From contig NZ_JADZGI010000001.1 in assembly GCF_015865035.1 (NCBI RefSeq), forward strand, positions 2,108,001 through 2,172,000: a stretch of DNA of 64,000 nt, read 5' to 3'. This DNA comes from Novosphingobium aureum (GTDB lineage: Bacteria; Pseudomonadota; Alphaproteobacteria; Sphingomonadales; Sphingomonadaceae). Under the pieces are notes generated by a model. The model saw nothing but the letters and a program-made list of their open reading frames with translations, was not told where the DNA came from and did no database searches. Positions 58,534 through 64,000 of the stretch are shown one piece after another. How positions within the stretch are numbered: the stretch's first letter is position 1; each line of letters begins with the position of its first letter. The position numbers were made by a program, and so were the translations under genes.

Positions 58534-60000
58534 TCACACGCCGAGGACTTCAAGCACCACGCGCTCGGCAGATTCAAGCGCGCCCTCGAGCCCGCGTGCG
58601 GCTGTGGCGGTGTGCTCGCCGCAGAAATGCAGGTTGCCCGAGGGCTTTGCCATCTCGTTGACCCACCCGGCCTGGCCTGGCGCGATGTACGAGAAATCGC
58701 CCGCATTGAACCGCTCCTGCGACCAGCTGAAGAAGGAATGCGCCTTGATCTTGCCCTTCGCTGCGGGGCGCAACTGTTCGATGCGCGAAACCACCATCGC
58801 CTTGACCGCGTCGCCGCCCATCCGGTCCCAGTAGTTCGCGAGCGTCGCACGCGCCTGGATGATGAAGCCGGTGATCTGCTCGGGGTCCTCGCCGTAACGC
58901 TGGGGCATGACGTTGCCGAGCAGGCCGTCGGTCCACATACCGGGCGCCAGACCGTCCTGCTCCCAGAACGGGGTCTCGGCGGTAACGAACACCATCGAGA
59001 TCGGCTGATAGCCCAGCTCCTGCACGGCCTGTGCCTGGATGCCCGAAAGGCCCGGCTCGATCCTGACGTTGCGCAGGGTCGAGAACGGCAGCGTGCAGAT
59101 CACCTTGCCGGCCGAGAAGCGGCCTCCGTCGGCACAGTGCACGGTAACCTTGCCGCCTGCATCGCCGCCGTCCTGCGTGATCGCCACGATCTCGCGACCG
59201 AGCAGCACGTCGCCCTTGACCTGCTTCACCAGTTCGAGCGGGAGCAACAGGTTACCGCCCTTGACCGCCAGCGACTTCATGCCTGCGGCCATCTGCGCCT
59301 TGACGAAGCCGTCGTTGTACTCAGTCAGCAGCGCCGAGACGTCATAGCTGTTCATCCCGTAATAGGGCGCGATGTCGTAGGCGAGATGGATCGCCTGGTC
59401 CGACAGCCCCTGCTGGCGCAGGTATTCGTGCAAGGAGATATCGAGCTTGGCATTGGCCGGATCGTGCCAGGCGGTCCAGTCCTCGAGGCGATTGTTCTTG
59501 GCCACCAGCATGCCGACCATCTCGGCAGGCATGACCGACTTGAGCGCATCGGGGAACGGATTGCCCGGGAAGCGGGCCCATTCCTCGCGGGTCAGCGGAG
59601 TTTCGCCGATATAGAGCAGCGAGGGCGGCCCCATGCGGTAGCGGGCGCCCACTTCCTGCATCGTCACACCGGCGCGACTGGCGATGTCGAGCCCGCGACC
59701 ATACCCTTCGGCCATCGAGTTGAAGCCCATCTCGGGATAGCCGGGCTGGTCGAGCAGGGTCATGATCCGCCCGCCGACCCGGTCCCGGGCCTCGAGGATC
59801 GTGACCGACTGGCCCATTTCCTCGAGCAGCAGCGCTGCCTGGAGGCCCGAGATACCGGCGCCCAGAATGAGCACGTCGCTCTCGCCCGCCGCCTTCGTCG
59901 CGGCGCTGGCGATCCCCGACATGAGCGGGCTGGCTGCTGCCACCGCGCCCAGCCCCATCGCGGCCGCACCCAAGGTGAACGTACGCCTGTCAATCGCCAT
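58534..60000 (-). CDS. Tat-exported flavin amine oxidase
   Basis: A 488-residue FAD-dependent monoamine-oxidase-family protein. The N-terminus has a twin-arginine-like signal (AIDRRTFTLGAAAMGLGAVAAASP), so it probably acts in the periplasm. The FAD site is VLILGAGISGLQAALLLEEMGQ with EARDRVGGR, and the C-terminus has FCGEHTATAARGLEGALESAERV. Relatives include bacterial L-amino-acid, tryptophan and nicotine/pseudooxynicotine-type amine oxidases. It would oxidise a C-N bond of the substrate or its first product. It is divergent from the exported hydrolase at 60244. Confidence 0.92.
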   Translation of the reverse strand: MAIDRRTFTLGAAAMGLGAVAAASPLMSGIASAATKAAGESDVLILGAGISGLQAALLLEEMGQSVTILEARDRVGGRIMTLLDQPGYPEMGFNSMAEGYGRGLDIASRAGVTMQEVGARYRMGPPSLLYIGETPLTREEWARFPGNPFPDALKSVMPAEMVGMLVAKNNRLEDWTAWHDPANAKLDISLHEYLRQQGLSDQAIHLAYDIAPYYGMNSYDVSALLTEYNDGFVKAQMAAGMKSLAVKGGNLLLPLELVKQVKGDVLLGREIVAITQDGGDAGGKVTVHCADGGRFSAGKVICTLPFSTLRNVRIEPGLSGIQAQAVQELGYQPISMVFVTAETPFWEQDGLAPGMWTDGLLGNVMPQRYGEDPEQITGFIIQARATLANYWDRMGGDAVKAMVVSRIEQLRPAAKGKIKAHSFFSWSQERFNAGDFSYIAPGQAGWVNEMAKPSGNLHFCGEHTATAARGLEGALESAERVVLEVLGV

Positions 60001-60131
60001 GGGTCCCGACTTCCTCCTGAATGTTTGCAGATCGGCGCACTATAGCCCTAGCGCGGTGCGCTTCGATCATTTCGTGATGCAGCAATTCCTAATCCGCTTC
60101 GTCGGGGGCCGGACCGGCAAGCAATCGCTCA

Positions 60132-60146
60132 CCACCTGTCGGATAA
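60132..60146. promoter_or_regulatory. TATCCGACAGGTG operator-like site
   Basis: In the 243-base divergent region between amine oxidase and exported hydrolase, the minus strand reads TTATCCGACAGGTG (60132-60146). It matches TATCCGACAGG sequences at 53720 and 53827-53839. The remainder of the gap shows no gene. Confidence 0.5.
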
Positions 60147-60243
60147 GTCGCGCACCCCCTCGAACTGCGAGGCGCAGCCCGATAGGGTTTGGTTTCAGGC
60201 CCGGCAAGAGCGGGCAAAGGTTTTACAGGGATCCTGACAGGAC

Positions 60244-61293
60244 ATGAGGAAAATGCCGGTTTCGCCGCTTCGTTCGCGCGCACTTCGCGCCCTGCTGCCC
60301 GCCATCGCGCTGGGCGCAATGACCCCGGGCTGCGTGTCAGCACAGGACGCGAAAAGCACATCCGCAGCAGCCAAGAAGGACTTTCCGTATCTGTCGGTCG
60401 AGGAGTTGCGCAAGCGCTACGGCGATGCGCAAAGCCGCTACATGACGATCGGCGGGCTGACGATCCACTACAAGGACGAGGGGCCGCGCGATGCCCCGGT
60501 GCTGCTCATGGTACACGGCTCGGAAAGCAGCCTGCGCACCTGGGACCGCGAGACGGAGTTGCTCAAGGATCGCTACCGCATCGTACGCATCGACCTGCCC
60601 AGCTACGGCCTGTCCGACGGCCCGACCGACGCGGCGATGAAGGCGCTCGTGCCCACCGACATCCCCATCGGCATTCTGGAAGGGCTCGGTATCACAAAGG
60701 CCACCTTCGTCGGCGTCTCCAGCGGCGGCACCATGGGCATGTATCTCGCTGCACGACGCCCCGACCTGGTAGAGCGACTGGTGCTGTCGAACACCCCGTC
60801 AGACCCGGTCGATGCAAGCCACCTGGTCATGTCGGACGGGCTCAAGGCGGCGATCAAGCGCGCTACCGACACCGGCTTTCGCGACCAGGACTTCTGGGAC
60901 CACTTCCTGACGTTCTTCTCGGGCGATGGCGCGCGCATCTCGGCGCAGACCAAGAAGGAATACTACGATTTCTACCGACGCTATCCCGAGAAGCACCTTG
61001 TCGGTCTGATCGCCCGCATCGGCGACGGCAAGCAGGCCACGATCGAGATGGCCAAGGTCACCAAGCCGACCCTGCTGATCTGGGGTACGGGCGATCCGCT
61101 CCTGCCCGAATCCGCAGCCGAGGCGATCGGGCGCTATCTCAAGAACGCGAACATCTCGCGCGTCTACATGCCCGACGTCGGCCATTATCCGCCGCTCGAA
61201 GTGCCTGACCGTTTCGCGCAGATCCTGGCGGCCTATATCGAGGCCGCGACCCCGATTCTGCCCGCCGAGGAACAGGCGCCCGCCGGGCAGTGA
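60244..61293 (+). CDS. Exported alpha/beta-fold hydrolase
   Basis: A 349-residue alpha/beta-hydrolase with an N-terminal signal (LLPAIALGAMTPGCVSAQ; cleavage near residue 33, with a weak lipobox-like TPGC). The oxyanion region LLMVHGSESSLRTWDRE, nucleophile elbow VGVSSGGTMG (Ser), acid in LIWGTGDPLLP and final His in PDVGHYPPLE are all present. It is thus probably an active periplasmic esterase or amidase, in contrast to the protein at 26582. It may hydrolyse the imported or surface-bound substrate together with the periplasmic oxidases. Confidence 0.9.
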   Translation: MRKMPVSPLRSRALRALLPAIALGAMTPGCVSAQDAKSTSAAAKKDFPYLSVEELRKRYGDAQSRYMTIGGLTIHYKDEGPRDAPVLLMVHGSESSLRTWDRETELLKDRYRIVRIDLPSYGLSDGPTDAAMKALVPTDIPIGILEGLGITKATFVGVSSGGTMGMYLAARRPDLVERLVLSNTPSDPVDASHLVMSDGLKAAIKRATDTGFRDQDFWDHFLTFFSGDGARISAQTKKEYYDFYRRYPEKHLVGLIARIGDGKQATIEMAKVTKPTLLIWGTGDPLLPESAAEAIGRYLKNANISRVYMPDVGHYPPLEVPDRFAQILAAYIEAATPILPAEEQAPAGQ

Positions 61294-61303
61294 TTTGCTC
61301 GAC

Positions 61304-61343
61304 ATGCGGAGGTTGGCCCGGCAACCGGTGCCACCTTCCGCAT
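61304..61343 (+). terminator. Possible hairpin after the exported hydrolase
   Basis: ATGCGGA (61304-61310) pairs with TCCGCAT (61337-61343), with an inner GC-rich stem CCGG/CCGG. There is no T-run. The following gap to 61551 also contains the palindrome TGTCCGGACA (61400-61409), which carries the TCCG/CGGA bases of the island motif without spacer. Confidence 0.45.
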
Positions 61344-61551
61344 CGCCGGGCTAGATACCACAGCAACCCGGAATCACGGGTTCGCACGGCAAGGGCATCT
61401 GTCCGGACAAATAGGCGGCCACGCCTCTTGCATCACCGGCCAGCAATGGCATGACGGGCGGCGATTGCCGCGCGAACGCGAACATGTGAGACCCGGCCAG
61501 CCCCTCCCGGCCTCGAATCGAGACCGGTGCCAGTTTGAAGGAAGACGCACG

Positions 61552-62190
61552 ATGAGCACCGAAGAAGACCTTCTCGCCAACTACAAGAAGGCCTATGACA
61601 ACAAGGTCGGCTTCGGCAGCCGCCCGGCGCTCCTGCTGATCGATTTCTGTCAGGCCTATTTCGAGCCGGGCAACATGCTCTACTCCGAGGTCGACGACGC
61701 CCTCGCCTCGGCGTTGCGCGTTCGTGCAGCCGCTCGCGAGGCTGGGATTCCGGTGATCCTCACCAATGTCGTGTTCCATCCCTCGGGCTTCAACGGCGGT
61801 CGCTTCTTCGAGAAGGCGATGCCGCTGAAGAACTTCACGCAGGGGAACCCGATGGGCGCATGGGGACCGGGCCTCGAGCCCTTCGAGGACGAACTGGTCG
61901 TCTCCAAGCAGTACCCGAGCGCCTTCTTCGGCACATCGCTGGCCTCGACGCTGACCGCTGCGGGCTGCGATTCGGTGATCCTCACCGGCCTCACGACGTC
62001 GGGCTGCGTACGCGCCAGCTGCGTCGATTCTATGAGCCACGGCTTCCGCACGGCCGTGGTCGCAGAAGCCTGTGGCGATCGCCATGCCGGACCGCACGAC
62101 GCCAACCTGTTCGACATGAACGCCAAGTATGCCGATGTCGTCTCGGAAGCCGAGACCATCGCCTACCTCAAGGGCCTAAAGCAGGACTGA
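61552..62190 (+). CDS. Isochorismatase-fold amidohydrolase (copy 2)
   Basis: A 212-residue cysteine hydrolase with the triad D31 (LLIDFCQAYFEPG), K119 (VVSKQYPSAFFGT) and C152 (LTTSGCVRASCVDS). It belongs to the N-carbamoylsarcosine amidase/maleamate amidase-like group and is only distantly similar to the protein at 20698. ATG 61552 has AAGGA nine bases upstream. It is a single-gene unit ending in a hairpin at 62198. Deamidation of a half-amide such as a substituted maleamate would suit the pathway proposed here. Confidence 0.88.
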   Translation: MSTEEDLLANYKKAYDNKVGFGSRPALLLIDFCQAYFEPGNMLYSEVDDALASALRVRAAAREAGIPVILTNVVFHPSGFNGGRFFEKAMPLKNFTQGNPMGAWGPGLEPFEDELVVSKQYPSAFFGTSLASTLTAAGCDSVILTGLTTSGCVRASCVDSMSHGFRTAVVAEACGDRHAGPHDANLFDMNAKYADVVSEAETIAYLKGLKQD

Positions 62191-62197
62191 TCCCGAC

Positions 62198-62230
62198 AGC
62201 GGCGGGCGCCCCCAAGGCGCGCTCGCCGCT
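62198..62230. terminator. Hairpin between convergent genes
   Basis: AGCGGCGGGCGCC pairs imperfectly with GGCGCGCTCGCCGCT (62198-62230). It overlaps the last codon of the convergent VOC gene. A T-run is missing. Confidence 0.55.
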
Positions 62231-63191
62231 ACGCCTCGACGCGCTGCAGGGCCTCGAAGCGCGCGCCCCATGGGGTTACCGCGCTAATCCCGCGAACCTG
62301 TCCATGCGGCGCCCAGTCGAAGCGCACTTCCTCGCCGAGCGCGCAGCCCGCACCGGCGAGCCGCTTCGCGAAGCCATCGAGATCACGCACCACAAAGCGC
62401 AAGGCTGCCCAACCGCGCGCCGGTGGCCGCGACGCGCTGAAGTCGCGTCCGCCGCAGCCGAAGGCGATGATCTCGACCGAACCTTCCATGCGTCCCGCGG
62501 GATGATAGATGCCGATGCGCATCGGCACCTCGAGGGCGATGCGCGGCGGAAAGCCCATGCAGTTCGCCCCATCGCCGGTCGCGGCAAAGCCATCGGTTTC
62601 CTGCACCGCCTGCCAGCCCAGCCCTTCAACGAACAGAGCGCGCGCGGCATCGAAGTCGGCAACGATCTGGGTCGAATTGAACACCCACGAAGTCGCACCC
62701 GACATGTCCTCGTAGCCGGTCAGGGGTGGATGGACCCGCTGCATTGCGGCAATGCACAGACCATCCGCATCGCGCTCGACCACCTCGCGCACCGCGAGTG
62801 CGCCAAAATCCCAATCGGTCACTGGAGCGGGACTGGCGAAGCCTGCGCGGCTGAAGGCGGCGTGCAGCGCATCCAGATCTTCGAGCGCGCGGATATTGAT
62901 ATCGAAGATGCCGCCGGTGTCCCAAGCCTGTGCACCATCGCGCACAAGCGGTTGATAGTCGCCCTCGAGCGAGATCAGCCTGATCGCTCCACGCGTCGCA
63001 TCGGGATGCGCAATCAGCACCTCGTGCCCGCAAGTCTTTGCCGCAAGGCCCAGCAGCCCCGCTGCGCCAGCGGGCAAGCGCCCTTCGTGTCGCACCTCAT
63101 ATCCCAGCGCAGCACACAGCCTTTGCGCACTTTGCCTGCAATCGGCCACGAGGCCGACGGCCTCCTCGAATCCATCATCCAGCGATTTCAT
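62229..63191 (-). CDS. Two-module VOC-superfamily protein (copy 2)
   Basis: A protein of about 320 residues with two VOC-like modules. Module 1 begins VGLVADCRQSAQRLCAALGYEV and module 2 NSTQIVADFDAARALFVEGLGW, typical first strand-helix pairs. Like the protein at 27430, it is longer than single-domain glyoxalases and lacks an obvious complete metal triad. ATG 63191 is used; ATG 63212 would add seven residues. It diverges from an SDR gene. Lyase, isomerase or dioxygenase activity cannot be decided. Confidence 0.8.
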   Translation of the reverse strand: MKSLDDGFEEAVGLVADCRQSAQRLCAALGYEVRHEGRLPAGAAGLLGLAAKTCGHEVLIAHPDATRGAIRLISLEGDYQPLVRDGAQAWDTGGIFDINIRALEDLDALHAAFSRAGFASPAPVTDWDFGALAVREVVERDADGLCIAAMQRVHPPLTGYEDMSGATSWVFNSTQIVADFDAARALFVEGLGWQAVQETDGFAATGDGANCMGFPPRIALEVPMRIGIYHPAGRMEGSVEIIAFGCGGRDFSASRPPARGWAALRFVVRDLDGFAKRLAGAGCALGEEVRFDWAPHGQVRGISAVTPWGARFEALQRVEA

Positions 63192-63310
63192 GCCAGCGAA
63201 GCTACGATGCACCGCGCACTGCCTCGCCGTCGGTCCGCATCAGTCCGCCTGGCGAACAACTTTTCCGGTATGGCGGGTCAGGTCGAATGGCTCGGATAGC
63301 CTTCAAAGCC

Positions 63311-64000
63311 ATGAACGACGCGCCCAAACAGCCCCTGATATCCGGTCCCCGCCTCGCAGGCAGGACAGCGCTGGTGACCGGTGCCGGTCTCGGCATCGGG
63401 CGGGCAACCGCGATCTGTCTCGCGCAGCATGGTGCCCGGGTTATCGCGACCGACATCGACGATACCCGACTGTCGGATACTCTCTCGATGCTGCCGGAGG
63501 GCAGCGACGCGCTTGCGCACCGCGCCGACGTTACCGACGAGCAATCGGTGTCCGATCTCTTCGCTCTAGTCGGCGAGACCGCGCCTCTCGACATCCTCGT
63601 CAACAACGTCGGCGGCGGACGACCGGGTCGGATATGGGAGCTTTCGCTGGAGGACTGGGAGACGACCATGCGCCTCAGCCTGGCCTCCATGTTCCTGTGC
63701 ACCCGAGCCGCCCTGCCCGGCATGATCGAGCGCGGCTACGGGCGCGTGGTATGCCTCAGTTCCGGGGCGCGCAACGGCACAGTGTGGAATGCCCTGCACA
63801 TGGGAGCATGCGCCTATTCTACTGCGAAAGCCGGTATTATCGGCTTCGTGCGCGATCTCGCGATCGAACTCGCCGACAGCGGGGTTACCATCAATGCTGT
63901 CGCGCCCGGCCCGATCGATACCGAACTGGCAGGCCCGTTCCTGCGCGCCATGGACGAGGCGGACCTGCCTTATGCCCCGAGCAAGATGGTGCCGATGGGG
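63311..64000 (+). CDS. SDR-family oxidoreductase (partial, C-terminus outside window)
   Basis: The first 230 residues of a short-chain dehydrogenase. Features are the coenzyme motif TALVTGAGLGIGRATAI, the acidic residue in IATDIDD suggesting NAD preference, NNVGGG in place of NNAG, and the catalytic Ser and YxxxK (CLSSGARNG ... CAYSTAKAG). The conserved VAPGPIDTEL follows. ATG 63311 starts a normal N-terminal extension. Upstream, TATCCGA on the minus strand (63292-63298) may be a half-site of the island motif. The gene runs off the right edge. Confidence 0.92.
   Translation, partial: MNDAPKQPLISGPRLAGRTALVTGAGLGIGRATAICLAQHGARVIATDIDDTRLSDTLSMLPEGSDALAHRADVTDEQSVSDLFALVGETAPLDILVNNVGGGRPGRIWELSLEDWETTMRLSLASMFLCTRAALPGMIERGYGRVVCLSSGARNGTVWNALHMGACAYSTAKAGIIGFVRDLAIELADSGVTINAVAPGPIDTELAGPFLRAMDEADLPYAPSKMVPMG

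Noticed and set aside
1..64000. CRISPR arrays, rRNA operons, insertion sequences
   Set aside because: No regularly spaced repeats, rRNA-like sequence, transposase motifs or terminal inverted repeats with target duplications were found on reading.

Overview
The window looks like the chromosome of an alphaproteobacterium of the order Sphingomonadales (a Novosphingobium- or Sphingobium-like sphingomonad). The reasons are high G+C, strong C/G third-position bias, tightly overlapping ATGA/GTGA gene junctions and the housekeeping order dacA-like, tmk, holB, metG, tatD, MBL hydrolase. No rRNA, CRISPR array or insertion sequence was seen. One tRNA gene, tRNA-Ser(UGA), is present. The organism call is inference.

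Layout. (1) Bases 1-6791 hold the integrase-proximal end of an integrated phage-like element, read leftward from the tRNA-Ser gene: tyrosine integrase, AlpA-type regulator, small and large terminase, gpW-like head-tail joining protein, lambda-type portal and the start of an S49 head protease. It continues off the left edge. No repressor or replication genes lie between integrase and packaging genes, so it resembles either a remnant or a capsid-forming satellite. Five of its proteins share a short acidic motif (DEFDELLA-like) at their N or C terminus. (2) Bases 6984-15368 are core genes on the plus strand: murein transglycosylase, RlpA-like SPOR protein, D,D-carboxypeptidase, thymidylate kinase, DNA polymerase III delta', methionyl-tRNA synthetase, TatD, an MBL hydrolase and a small membrane protein. 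(3) Bases 15699-64000 form one large catabolic island of about 40 genes in several operons, with only two regulators (GntR/UTRA and IclR) and no transporter.

The island's content suggests breakdown of an N-containing, probably cyclic-amide or pyrrole-like compound. It has a periplasmic molybdenum hydroxylase (IorAB-like) with an FGE-fold partner, a Tat-exported amine oxidase, three PuuE-like polysaccharide-deacetylase-fold hydrolases, a HyuAB hydantoinase/oxoprolinase pair and two isochorismatase-fold amidases. It also has a maleate-isomerase-family protein, LeuCD-like hydratase subunits, MmgE/PrpD, a class III CoA-transferase, an HMG-CoA-lyase-type lyase and an isocitrate-lyase/PEP-mutase-type lyase. 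In order these could open an imide or lactam ring, remove the amide nitrogen, and hydrate, activate and cleave a branched C4-C6 dicarboxylate. This parallels known cyclic-imide, nicotinate and dimethylmaleate pathways. The substrate is not known from sequence.

Two features of the island look new to me. First, a methyltransferase with a distinctive N-terminal domain and its ~120-residue partner protein occur as a two-gene module twice (30968-32556 and 41755-43355), with a paralogous membrane protein also duplicated. Second, a shared operator-like sequence, TATCCGAC-n-TGCGG (palindromic core TCCG-N5-CGGA), recurs in most intergenic regions of the island, including in front of the IclR gene. This suggests that the scattered operons form one regulon.
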